From positions 3,410,001 to 3,474,000 of the forward strand of contig JAJTTP010000003.1 in NCBI GenBank assembly GCA_023313575.1: a stretch of DNA of 64,000 nucleotides. The letters run 5' to 3'. The position numbers and the translations under genes were made by a program. The notes beneath the pieces are model-generated. The model worked only from the letters and a program-made list of their open reading frames with translations, was not told where the DNA came from and ran no database searches. This document shows positions 37,141-48,300 of the stretch, piece after piece. Each line of letters opens with the position of its first letter. Position 1 is the first letter of the stretch. This DNA is from Eutypella sp. D-1 (taxonomy: Eukaryota; Ascomycota; Sordariomycetes; Xylariales; Diatrypaceae).

Positions 37141-38261
37141 CGGCTACTGGAGTAATCGTCGCCCAATCCTGTGATTGTTGAGACAGGGAGGCGACGATGC
37201 AGGAGGACAGACACGATAAAGATAGAAAAGGAGCACCAAGATATAGATATTTACGATAAGATAGGAGGGAATGAGTGAAGAAAAAGAAAACTAACGTGAT
37301 TAAGAAAGACTCGGTAGCGATAGAAGCGAGAGCGAGATATAATGCTGCATTGGCTGTTGCTCAATGTTTTGTTTACCGATGTTTTAGGGATGGACGAGGG
37401 ATGGAGTCGAGGTTGCAGGGTGAAGATATGTGAATCTGTGCAGAGTGGTGGTCTCTGCTTCAACACCAAGTGAAACAGTATGGGATCTCGTCTGTCAGGG
37501 GAAGAACCTTCCCTCACTGGATGAGCCCTCAGGCCTGGGTAGGAGCCTCCCTTGCCAGCCAGGTATATCACAGCAGAAGACGCGACGACTAACTTAACAC
37601 ACCATGACATACTTATGTACATAATAAGCCAGCTAAGTTCAGTAGGTACACAGGGGATTCAGTTGAAATCCTGGCATTCATTACCACCTATGTAAATAAA
37701 GCCCGGTATTTACACGGTTGCCGTGAGGCAGCAGCCAGGTTACCCTATATACTCGAACAAGCAGTCGTGACCATCGTAATTTGCAAACCATGCCGAATTT
37801 ACAGGACAGACACGCCCATAGCGAATCAATCCCTTCACTCCGGCGAGCAAAGAAACATATGCCAAAGCAGCAAAAAAGCCCACCCTAAACTCCAACTAAC
37901 CGACCGACCAGAACACCGAAATTTCCCTTCCGTTCCCTTTCCGTTCCGAAAAAAAAGACAGTGAACGCCCCAGTTTTTTGTAGGCCTACAGAGCTATTCA
38001 TTCCATCATGATAGCTTTCATTAGCGTGTTGTTACAATATGATCGACACCGAATGCCGTGTAAAGTGATGCTGAGGTCTTACGAGTAAAATCTCAGGCCG
38101 AAGTAGTTGGCATCAAATTCCACGCAAACCTGACCCCAGCGACCAATTGCGTCTATATACAGACGTGATAACCGACCGAGGCTGAAACAATCCCGTATGA
38201 GTTCAATGGAGTATGAGCAGGAATGAAGGAAGGCATGCACGAGCATGACTAACAGCGACGA
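37141..38261. other. Spacer, no supported gene
   Basis: LIM gene promoter side and the 3' region of the next minus-strand gene. Composition is ordinary and no frame with supporting features was found. Confidence 0.6.
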
Positions 38262-40611
38262 CTACTTGCGGATCTTGGGGCGGGCTAGCATGTTCAGTCT
38301 GCTGAGGCTCAAGCCGCCCTTCTTCCGAGGACTAGCAGCGTGCGATAGCTTCTTCACCGGCGACTGGCCGTTGACAAGTCGGGGCGCGACTAGGGCATCT
38401 CCCTCTGGAACCGCGGCCGGATTCTTGCGCTGCTTCTTCGCGCCTCGCTCGACACCTTCGTCCTTCTCCTTCTCGTCATCGGAAGCGGCACGGCTGCGTT
38501 TCTTGTTGGACATACCGTGGGGGATGCCCTTCGTCGAATATGGCGTGAATCGGAAAGGAGTTGGTGTTGTCTTGGGGTCCGTATTCTCCTTGTTCTCCTT
38601 CGCCTCCTTGGTTCCCCCGCTCTTGATAGTCTCAGATATGCTAGGGAAACTACCGGGCATGGGACTGTCACTTGCGAATGAAGTCGATTTAGTGGTACTG
38701 AACCTTTGTGACTTGCGTACGTGACGAACGCTGGACTGGCCCGGCGAGCTCCCAAATCCATCGATGGGGTGATCCTCGAATTTGATGGTGTGATCACTGC
38801 GAAATGTGAACGAACCGGGAATGGTGGGAGGTAGCGGCTTCGGTAGCGTTTTCTCCGTCTCCATTTCTTCACCGAGGTCCTTTGTGTAAGCTGAAAGGTC
38901 TGGATACGAGACCTCGCCCACCTTCTGATCATTGGGAACTGTACTAGTCAATTTGCTAGCACTCATAGGGATCTTGGACAAGGTCTTTGATCGAGGTTTT
39001 CCAGTCTTGACAGGTGATGGCGAAATCTGAGGGCCGACAGCTAACTTCGTTTGCGGAGTGAAATCAACGCGCTTACCGCCCTTTTTGCCGGGTGTCGTGA
39101 GGGGATTAGGAGGAGGTTCCTTCTGGGTTTCGGGAGTCTTGATTGGTGTTTGGGTGGTAGGCTGCTTGCTTCCACTCAGACGTCTCTTTAAGATCGACTT
39201 GACCCTACCAAATCGACCCGGTGTCTGAATCTGAGTGGGCATACTTCGAGCCTCAAGGAGGTTACTCGTCGTGTTCGACTTGGTCAACCCCCCAAAGTTC
39301 TTCTTGCTTGAAGACCGGACCAAGCCTGAGAGACCCGAAATACCCACGTGTAAGTTGCTAGGCCTAAGCGGGCTTCCTTCCTTTGGAGTTCCCTCTATCT
39401 TTGCGATCTCAGGCTTAGTGGTAGATCTGATAAGAGTGACGCTTGGGGTCTTGATAGAGCTAGTTCGAGCAAGGGACGCCTTGGTGGGGGTTGTGAGACT
39501 ACCATGGGTTTGGGATCGGGGCAATCCACGATGGACAGAATCATTTCCACTGCTCTTGGGTCGCGGGATGGCGCTGTCGTCGCGTGAAGCAGGGCGCGTG
39601 GTAGAGGCATCATCTTCGAAGCGCTGCCTAAGTCGCTTGATTGAAGACTGCGGTATGGCTCCTTGCTTCTCGGTGGGCTTGGATATCTTAGATGCAGAAC
39701 GGGCCACGGTTGCCTTTGAGGAGCGGGCCGACTCAGGCTCATCAAGATCAGCCTTTGCTTGGCTGCGCTTGGTACCGGCCTTGAGAGGAGTGAATCGTTC
39801 AGGATTGGCGCGGTATAACGAAGGATGGTTCGCGATAGAATCCATCTTCTTGAATTCTGCCATGTGGGCAGCGCTAAAACGGCCAGACTTGCCCTTTGCC
39901 TGTGCGATGCGTCGATTTTTCAACTCGTCCTCCAAGCTGACTCGGTTCTCGTTGGCGGCGAGTTCAGCTTTGATGCGATCAGTATCATTACGAAGTTCGC
40001 CACGAATTCTCTCCATCAGCTTTTTGGTATCGGCACCCAGCTCATTATCTAGACGAAATGAGAAGGCGGAGGGAGTCTTGGATGGGGTTGATTGGGTAAT
40101 GCCGGATGGCACATCTTTGGACTTGTCACCGGGGTTAATGTCTACAAATCCATGCCGTAGACCTGATGACGGCGCAGCCATTGTGGGATGGACCTTGCTG
40201 GGATGCATTTCGGACATAGAGAGCTTGACCGGTGTAGCACCTGAGGGCGTGGTGGGATGGGGCATGGGTGAAGATAGAGCGACTTCTGTGGATTCAGTTT
40301 GTTCCTGTTGTTGCTGATGATGCTTATGATCCTGTCGCTTCTTCGTCTTTTCGACTTTCTCGTCGTGCTCGACAATGGAGCTTAGTTGGGGTGGTGCTGG
40401 TGAAGCAGTGCTCCGTTGCTATTATTGAAGACATGAAGTTAGTCCCAAGGTTGTCACAACATATGCACCTGAAGTGAAGCAAGCGTGACGACGTAGTTTA
40501 GGTTAGGCTAGGGCGTATTCGATTCCGGTGCTGTAGTATTGTTCGATTGTAAATGGGTTGTTTACTTACCGCGCTCGCAATACGAGCTGAGCGACGTTGA
40601 GGCGTCGCCAT
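38262..40611 (-). CDS. Basic Ser/Thr/Lys-rich nuclear-type protein with N-terminal coiled coil
   Basis: Exons 40570-40611 and 38262-40418 (151-nt intron) give 732 residues; MATPQRRSARIASA joins QRSTASPAPPQLS in frame. Residues 15-60 contain a His/Gln run. About 130-190 is a charged helix (LMERIRGELRNDTDRIKAEL, then SLEDELKNRRIAQAKGK) followed by GRFSAAHMAEFKKMDSIANH, the most conserved-looking block. The rest is disordered, basic and rich in SP/TP sites (RSTTKPEIAK, TPGRFGRVKSILKRRLSG, TPGKKGGKRVDFTPQTK), ending in a Lys/Arg-rich tail. Several KKRSR-type nuclear localisation signals are present. Such composition fits a cell-cycle regulated chromosome or microtubule-associated protein phosphorylated by proline-directed kinases, but that is inference. 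I do not recognise a named orthologue. Confidence 0.82.
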
Positions 40612-41643
40612 TTTGACGTGAAAGCAGTGAACGCGGATGGGGAGATGATGGAGTTGACGATGAAGAAGTGAATGTCTGGATGGATTCGATGGATCGGTTG
40701 ATTTTTTTGCTCAGCAAGAAATCAGCCTGGCTTGTGGAAGGAGGGAAATGAGGTAATGATGTCTTATGACAATCTGCTTGTGGTAGGAAAGAGATGTGAT
40801 GTCAGGGTCTAGAGTGGACAGCGAATGGACTTCCAAGTTGCAGGTGGAAAAAAGGTGGTTTGCGCGGGGAGAGATCGCTTTGGTTTGTTTACTTTTGGGA
40901 TAACACGGACTAGTGTAGGCAGGTACCTATGTACTTCTTCAATGCACAAGTACCCATCATGGGTACATACTATGTACCATGATAGCAACGTCTGATAAGG
41001 GTGGGTCACGTTACAACTGCACCTACCAGAACAGCTAGACTACATACATAAATGCTCATATTATGTCATCACATCCTACACAACTGGACGGGAGCAAGGG
41101 AGGTAACTGCCCTAAAACGTGTACGTACCTGAGTACCTGAACAGCTGCGTTGGGTACCTCCCTATTATATAGTATGCCCCGCTTAACCCGATTCGGATAC
41201 TATGTAAACATTGATTGAAATGATACCAGATATCTCAGGGTAGCAGTGAGTGCACCTTCCTTTTGAAAATAAATTGTCAGGTGTAAAAATACCCTAGTAG
41301 CCATTCTGCCATTGCCTTATCCAAAGTACTTAACCTCCAATGGGTACATTCCAACTCGATTTACTATGTAAAAATGGGACATGGGTCAATCACTGTAGAC
41401 ACGGAGGGATCCGGCCGGCGTACCGCGTTCTCGCGCTCCAGGCTGAACTAGGCTATTAATAATTAGTTCACCAGTCTGGAAAGGGCCGGCCTCACGTGCT
41501 TCGATTGCTCCGGTGGTCCCATCACTTCAGACCGAAGAGTCACATACTGCACGTCAAGTGACGCATCGAGATAACCAACTGTTCCGTCTCAACCCGAGTG
41601 CTTAAATTCAAAACTAACACGACGAGACGAAGGCATTCATCTG
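40612..41643. other. Spacer with short palindromes
   Basis: About 1 kb without a gene. It includes a perfect GTACCCAT-C-ATGGGTAC inverted repeat at 40950-40966 and further GTACCT motifs at 41121-41160. Confidence 0.6.
40950..40966. repeat. Perfect short inverted repeat
   Basis: GTACCCAT-C-ATGGGTAC, 8-bp stem with a single-base loop; the longest stem of the GTACC-type intergenic palindromes noticed here. Confidence 0.8.
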
Positions 41644-43082
41644 TTATGGTAGCTCGGCCTCGATCAAGCTTTCGTAACCCCGACCATCCGGCCATATCTT
41701 CACCAGCTTGAGCCCAGCCTCGCGAATCACCTTGTGCCACATGTCCTCAGTCCTCTCGTTGGCTGATGCCTGCATCACAAGGCAATCCAACGCGGCTTGA
41801 TAGCAACTTGTTCCCATGGCAGGGAGGACCACGTCGTTGATCAGCACCTTTGAGTAGCCGCGCTTCATAACTACAGCTACTTGCTTTAGGATCTCGATCG
41901 ACGTCTTGTCCGACCAGTCGTGGAGAACTGCGTGCAGGTAGTATGCCCGGCTCCCTTCACGGTTTCAAGTTGTTAGTGTGCCGTAGGTGAGTGTGTTGTA
42001 GGTAAACTAGCCGTGTGCTACGTGCGAGAAGGGAGAGGAACAGACCTTTCACTGCCGGTGGATGTGGTTCAAAGAAGTTATGCCCTACAGCCTTGATCTT
42101 ATCCGTGGTGATATTGGCAACGGCGACCGTCTCTGGCAGATCCTCGAGCACGAGTGATCCAGCAGGAAGATCCGGATGCTTTTCGAGAACCCGCAGGAGG
42201 TCGACGCCGTGGTGTCCCCCGACATCCACAATGAACGGGCCGCCATCGCTCAGGTTGGCGCCCTCGAGAAGCGCCCCGGTGTCGTAGAACTCGGGCCACG
42301 GTCTCTTATGCTTACCCCACAGTAACATGAAGGACGAGAAGCTCTCCTGATGCGAAGGGTTCGCCTGGCATCTTCCCCAGAAGTCCTTCTTCTCCGGGAA
42401 CGTATCAATGTAGCAACTGTTCTTGTCGTCCAACGGCTTGCGGTAGTTGGTCTTGGCCAAGAACTCGGGGAAGTGGTGGGCGCACTGCTCGATGTGGTCG
42501 GTTCTACGGACACTTAGTTCAGCGATGAATCTGGGTTTAGAGAGCCTGTATGGCCGTGGACCCCGCACCTGATTCGGAGGCCCGGCGCGACAAGGGTGCT
42601 CTTATCGCCCATGGCGAGTGAAAACCCTGTCGTCGCGTAGCGGTCTTCGCCGGTCTCATGAACAATGTGGTTTGCAGCCAGCAATCGCAGAAGGCCACCT
42701 ATGGAACGCATCAGGGACTCCCAATCATACTGTTAGGCTACCTGACATAGCCAGAACGCTTACGTATTGGCTCCGGGTCAACGTCCTGCTTCGTTATTGC
42801 GGCCAGTTCGTCAACGCTCTTTTCACCCCCACCAACGGCGGTCCATGCCTCCCATAAGCCCGCATTTATGAGGGCCTGAAGCCCAGAGAACATGATGGGT
42901 TCTTCGATAGCAAGCCTCATAGTCTTTTCTTCCTTCGTCTCCAGTTCGTGAAAGAGCTTGCGGGCCGCCATGGCCAATTGCAGTCGCGAGGTGTCATTGC
43001 CCTCGAATGCTGCCGCGTCGACCGCGTTCAGCTTCTCGACTAGATCTTCCGTAATGGTGACCATGGTAAGAACTGTGCCCAT
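41644..43082 (-). CDS. SAM-dependent O-methyltransferase, one exon junction out of frame
   Basis: Minus-strand exons 42764-43082, about 42569-42717 (or to 42729), 42046-42503 and 41644-41954; roughly 410 residues. It belongs to the plant-type/fungal O-methyltransferase family (PF00891) that methylates hydroxyls of polyketides and other metabolites. Visible parts: helical N-terminal dimerisation domain ([14 protein letters not shown]), winged-helix region ([20 protein letters not shown]), SAM motif I VDVGGHHG (His where Gly is usual), and [20 protein letters not shown] carrying the catalytic His of HDW. Later junctions are clean ([20 protein letters not shown]). The first is not: a strong GTAAGC donor leaves phase 1 while the likely acceptor GGGAG before TCCCTG needs phase 0. 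The start at 43082 is chosen because a TATAAAAG box lies about 80 bases upstream. It may be a frameshifted gene or a sequence error. Confidence 0.75.
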
Positions 43083-43162
43083 GCTCGAGTATATGAGGTG
43101 ATATGGCTGTCCTCCGTATCTCTGACAATTGCGATCGTATAAAGCTCGACTATTTGTCGTGT

Positions 43163-43170
43163 CTTTTATA
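43163..43170 (-). promoter_or_regulatory. TATA box of the O-methyltransferase gene
   Basis: TATAAAAG on the minus strand, about 80 bases before the ATG at 43082. The next in-frame upstream ATG (43241) lies before this box, so the box favours the downstream start. Only about 85 bases separate it from the first mutated LTR. Confidence 0.5.
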
Positions 43171-43253
43171 CTACTTAGGTAGAGCGCAGTGCACTTATTC
43201 ACCAACCGAGGACTAACGTCAGTCACCCCAACTCTGGCCACCCCCTAACTTTG

Positions 43254-43659
43254 TGTGACGGCCGGTCTATTCCCAACTAATAGTCCAGTCGAGGGGTTTA
43301 TGTTAATAGGAGTGCTAAAGGTTTTAAGTAATAAGTAATCACGTTTAGTAATAATAATAAAAAAGGTGCTTTAAGTAATTAAGTTATATTATAAGTTAAT
43401 AAATTTAAAAATTATTTAAAAAAATAATAATAAATATAATTATATATTATTTATATTTTTTATTCTTAATACCGGAATATAATATTAAATATTAAATCAT
43501 TAAAATAACTAATTATTTTAATTATCCTGGATTATTAAAATAATTAATTATTTTAGCTATTTTTTTTATTATATAACTTAAGTATAGCTTATTTTATTAT
43601 AATTATTTTTTTTAATGTTATGGTTAAGGATTATTTATATTAATCTTATTTAAGCTTAA
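43254..43659 (-). mobile_element. Truncated solo LTR 1, Ty3/Gypsy family
   Basis: Starts TGTGACGGCCGGTC and matches the LTR of the full elements in reverse orientation, but stops about 20-30 bases short of the usual end where solo LTR 2 begins. It is AT-rich from C-to-T change. The left edge marks an abrupt drop in GC next to the O-methyltransferase promoter. Confidence 0.75.
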
Positions 43660-44079
43660 TATAACGGCTGGTTTATTTTTAACTATTAGTTTAATCGGGG
43701 GGTTTATATTAATAAAAGTGTTAAGGGTTTTAAGTAATAAGTAATTACGTTTAATAAAAAAAATGCTTTAAGTAATTAAGTTATATTATAAATTAATAAA
43801 TTTAAAAATTATTTTAAAAAAAGGTAATAAATATAGTTATATATTATTTTATATCCTTTATTTTTAATACTGGAATATATAATTATTATTAAATCGTTAA
43901 AATAGCTGGTTATCCTAGCTATTTTAAATCACTGGGATAACTAGCTATCCTGGCTATCCTTTTTATTACGTAACCTAAGTATGGCTTATCTTATCGTAGC
44001 TATCCTTTCCAGTGCCACGGTCAGGGATTATGTTTATGCTAATCTTATTAAGGCTTAATAACCTAGCCAAGTTATAACA
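43660..44079 (-). mobile_element. Solo LTR 2, Ty3/Gypsy family
   Basis: Reverse-oriented LTR copy from TATAACGGCTGG to GTTATAACA, about 420 bases. Flanking 5-mers CTTAA and CTTTA are a 4/5 match, so a target duplication is possible but not clear. Confidence 0.75.
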
Positions 44080-44082
44080 CTT

Positions 44083-44105
44083 TAGCCACTTTTTATATTA
44101 AAACA
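44083..44105 (+). repeat. Left copy of a 23-nt inverted repeat bracketing the retroelements
   Basis: TAGCCACTTTTTATATTAAA plus ACA; its exact reverse complement is at 58749-58771, outside the second retroelement. It may be the terminal inverted repeat of an older element into which the LTR elements inserted. Confidence 0.6.
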
Positions 44106-44241
44106 ATATACTTTTAATAAAATGTTATAAATCGAAACCGTAATATTTTTAAAATAAAATAAAAATTTATAATCGAATTTAAATAAATATATATATATAT
44201 AAATATTAATATTATAACGTTATTAATTATTTAAATATTAA

Positions 44242-44675
44242 TGTGACGGCTGGTTTATTCCTAACTATTAGTCCAATTAAGGGGTTTATGTTAGCAGAAG
44301 TGTTAGGGTTTTAAGTAATAAGTAGTTACGTTTAATAATAAAAAAAAAATGCTTTAAGTAATTAAGTTATATTATAAACTAATAAATTTAAAAATTATTT
44401 AAAAAAAAAGTAATAAACGTAGCTATATACTATTTATATCTTTTATTCTTAACATTAAAATATATAGTTGCTGTTAAATCGTTAAGATAGCTGGTTATCC
44501 CAGTTATCCTGGATTATTAAGATAGCTGGCTATTTTAGCTATCCTTTTTATTACATGATTCGGACGTGGCTGACCCATTATGGCTAGGTCTCTTTAAAAA
44601 CCTCGTTCTTTTGGATGGGATCGTAATTCGTTATTAGCCCCATTTAGCCTTTTATGACCTGACCAGGTTATAACA
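44242..44675 (-). mobile_element. Solo LTR 3 with 5-bp target duplication
   Basis: Reverse-oriented LTR of 434 bases, TGTGACGGCTGG to GGTTATAACA. It is flanked by ATTAA on both sides (44237-44241 and 44676-44680), the 5-bp duplication expected for this family. A solo LTR arises by recombination between the two LTRs of a full element. Confidence 0.85.
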
Positions 44676-44877
44676 ATTAACCGTTATATATTATATATAA
44701 TATTTTATTAATAAAAATTTAAACTATTAATAACTTTTTTAATATAAAATTATTTTATATTTTTTAAAATTTTATTTAAAAGTAACTTATAACTTTATAT
44801 ACCGCTTAAATTATATATTATTATATTAATTAATTAAAAAGTTATAAATTTTTTTAAATTATATTTTTATTATATAT

Positions 44878-45306
44878 TGTTATGACCTGGCTAGGTCATT
44901 GGGCCTAAATAGGATTAGCATAAACAATCCCTAACCATAACATTAAAAAGGACAGACACGATAAGATAAGCCATACTTAAATCACGTAACAAAAAGGATA
45001 ACCTAAATAGCCCAGCTATCTTAATAATCTTAAATAGCCTGGATAACTTAGCTATCCTAATGATCCAACATTTAATATCATATTTTAATATTAAGAATAA
45101 AAGATATAAATAATATATAACTATATTTATTACCTTTTTCCTAAATAATCTTTAAACTTATTAATTTATAATATAACTTAATTACTTAAAACACCTTTTT
45201 TTTTATTATTATTAAACGTAATTACTTATTACTTAAAACCTTTAATACTTTTATTAACATAAACCCCTCGATTAAATTAATAATTAGGAATAAACCAGCC
45301 GTTACA
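44878..45306 (+). repeat. 5' LTR of retroelement 1
   Basis: 429 bases, starts TGTTATGACCTGGCTAGG and ends CCAGCCGTTACA. The ends retain canonical TG and CA, and it is less mutated than the partner LTR at 51334. Confidence 0.88.
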
Positions 45307-48300
45307 CGTTATAAGCTTTTATTTAATAATATTATTAATTTTAAACAATATCCGATATTATATCTTTTTTAAGCTAAAACTTTTAATAAATTATTTAATA
45401 ATTACTTAAACGAATTAAATAAATCGAATAAATAATAATTACATTTACGAATTAAAAAGCTATACCCGTTAAATTTAAACTTAAAAAACCTAAACCTTAT
45501 AATAATATTACCCCCGTATAACCTTTTCTTATTATAACCGTAACTTACTTATATTAATAACGTTATATATATACCACGGAAATTAATAAAATTCTTAACA
45601 TTATATTATGTTTTATCGGGGGGATAACTTAATAATTTAAACCCATTTTAAATGCTTTCGTAAAAGTAAAAAAAAAAAAAAAATCCACGGAAATTAAACG
45701 CTTTTTTGAAAAATATAAAAACTTCGAGAAAAAAATAAAAACTAATTATAAAAATCCGGATAAGGCCTAAATCGTTACGTAATAACTTTTAACCTTTAAA
45801 TAAAAAAAGTAACTTATACGTATGCCGCGTAATTTAAATAACTTATTATTAAAATAAATTAAGTCGATAATAAATCCTTTATCGACATATTTTATTAAAA
45901 ACTTAAAAACTCGGTTAAAAATAAAATCATTACGTAAAATAAATTAAATATTTTCGATAAATTCGTTATTTTAATAATTAAAATCGATAATAAACAATTT
46001 AAATAATAATAGGAAAAAAAAGGATATTATATATTTAAAAAATTTAAAAAACATTAAAATAATAAAAATCAAAACCAAAAGCTTACCGATATATCTTACG
46101 GAATAACACCAGGACCTATATCATTCGATATAATATAAAAAAATAAATAATAAATTAAATGTTATAATTATAACAAAATAAAACACTTTAAAAAAAAATA
46201 TAAAGGACTTAAATAAAATAAAAACTAAAAACTTATGCCCGAAAAAAAATAACCTTTTACCAGTAAAAAAACGCTCGGAATAATCCGCCGCGTATATTCG
46301 GATAATAACATCTATTAATAAAAATTATAAAAAATTAAATAATTAACTTAAACCGCCGTAAAACGATAACGTTAATAATAATAAAATAAATACCTTAATA
46401 ACGATAAAAAAAAAGCTTTCGTAAAAGCTTATTTCGTAAAAAAAAAAAAAATAAAATAATTAATTAACTGGTTTAAAAAATAATAAAACTATAAATTAAA
46501 AAAGATATACGGCATTTACGTTAAACGATTTTAGTAACGCTTTAAAAAATAACGATTTAAAATTTATTTATAATAACTTCGTAATTAGGATAAATTTATC
46601 AGTTAAAAAATCTAAACTTAGACGCCGTATTTTTTAAAACACCCCGTTAATTGCCGAAAATACAAATATTACTGGCATAAAAAACGAAAAATCGGTATTA
46701 CTAACCGAATTAAATAAATAACTAAAAAAAAATTCGATTTTTTATAATAAAAAAAAAATAAAACCGATCGATAATGGTATAAAAAAATTCGGCGCTATTA
46801 TAACTACGTACCGTACGAATAAAAATAGTTAAAAAAAATATCCTGCCCCGGAAAATATTAAGTATGTTATTATAATAAATATACCCATTAAACGCTAAAA
46901 ACCATAAAGATCCGGAATAAAATTAAATAATAAAAATATAAAATCCGATATTGGAAAAATAAATTATTAAACGTTAACTTATATATGTTTAAAAATTTAT
47001 TAAAAAAAATAACCTTTAATAAAATTAGCTTTAAATATTTTTACGAAAACTTAAAAGTAAAAAAATAACTATACGTATAAAAAAAATTTAACGAGAAAAA
47101 ACTTTATAATAACCCGTATAATGCCGTATAAATTTACGGCAAAGATTTAAAAAAATAAAACCGCTTATATTAAAGCCATAAAACGGTATCTTAAAGCCTA
47201 AAAACGTAATATAATACTTATAAACCATTTTAAAAACCTAAAAACGATACGGATATATTATAATACGAATAAAGGTTAAAAATAACTGGTATACCGTTAT
47301 AATAAATAACGGAACCGATAATAATTATATAACCTTAAAACTATATAATAAATTACAGCTATTATAAAAGAAAAAATAATACTTTTATAATATAATAAAA
47401 GCCGAAGGTTATATTTTTAAATACGATAAAAAAAAAATATTACGGGAAACCGATTAACTTAACGTATATATCGAAAAATAAAAACAAAACGTTATTTTCG
47501 ACATTATATTTTTAAAAAGATATAACATAATCTTTAAATAACCATAACTGTATCAGTATAATTTATCGATTAATTAAAAAATTAGCTAAATAATATTTCC
47601 TTATTTTTTAAAAACCGATAATAACTTAAAAAAAAAATCTTAATATTTAACGGATAATAAATATAAACATAAAAACATAATAAAAACCTTATTAAAAAAA
47701 ACATAACGAATTAAAAAAAAAAGATATAAAAAAAGGATTAAATAAATTATTGCATTTATCCGATAACGATTCCGCCTTTTTAATAGCATCCTGGAAAAAA
47801 AAAATACGATAATATTATAAATACGTAACGTATTACTATAATATTATTAATATAATAAAATGTTTCGTAAAAAATTTAAAAAAAGATTATTAAACCGTAA
47901 TAAATAAAATTACGAAATTATTTTTATAAAAAAAAAAACGCCACGATTTTATAAAATTTATAACCTTAACAAAATTAAACTTAAAAAATTACGAAAATAC
48001 CTCGAAAATAAATTAATAAAAAAATACATTTAATAATCGAAATTATTAATAAAATACCTTATTATATTTATGTTTAAAAAAAACGGTAAATTATAATTAA
48101 TAATCGATTATTAATAATTAAACGAGATCACCGTTAAAAACCGAATACCGTTACCATTTATTATTAAAATAAAAAACCGCTTACACGGAACTAAATAATT
48201 TACCACCTTAAATCTTAAAAATAAATATTATTACATTAAAATTAAACCCGGAAATAAATAAAAAATAACCTTTAAAACGAAATACGGTTTATTTAAATAC

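Noticed and set aside
39235..40317. 360-residue plus-strand open frame
   Set aside because: Antisense to the basic Ser/Lys-rich gene, which has a well-supported intron and start.
43083..43241. Upstream ATG at 43241 as start of the O-methyltransferase
   Set aside because: The added 53 residues do not look like the family's N terminus and the TATA box at 43163-43170 lies downstream of it.
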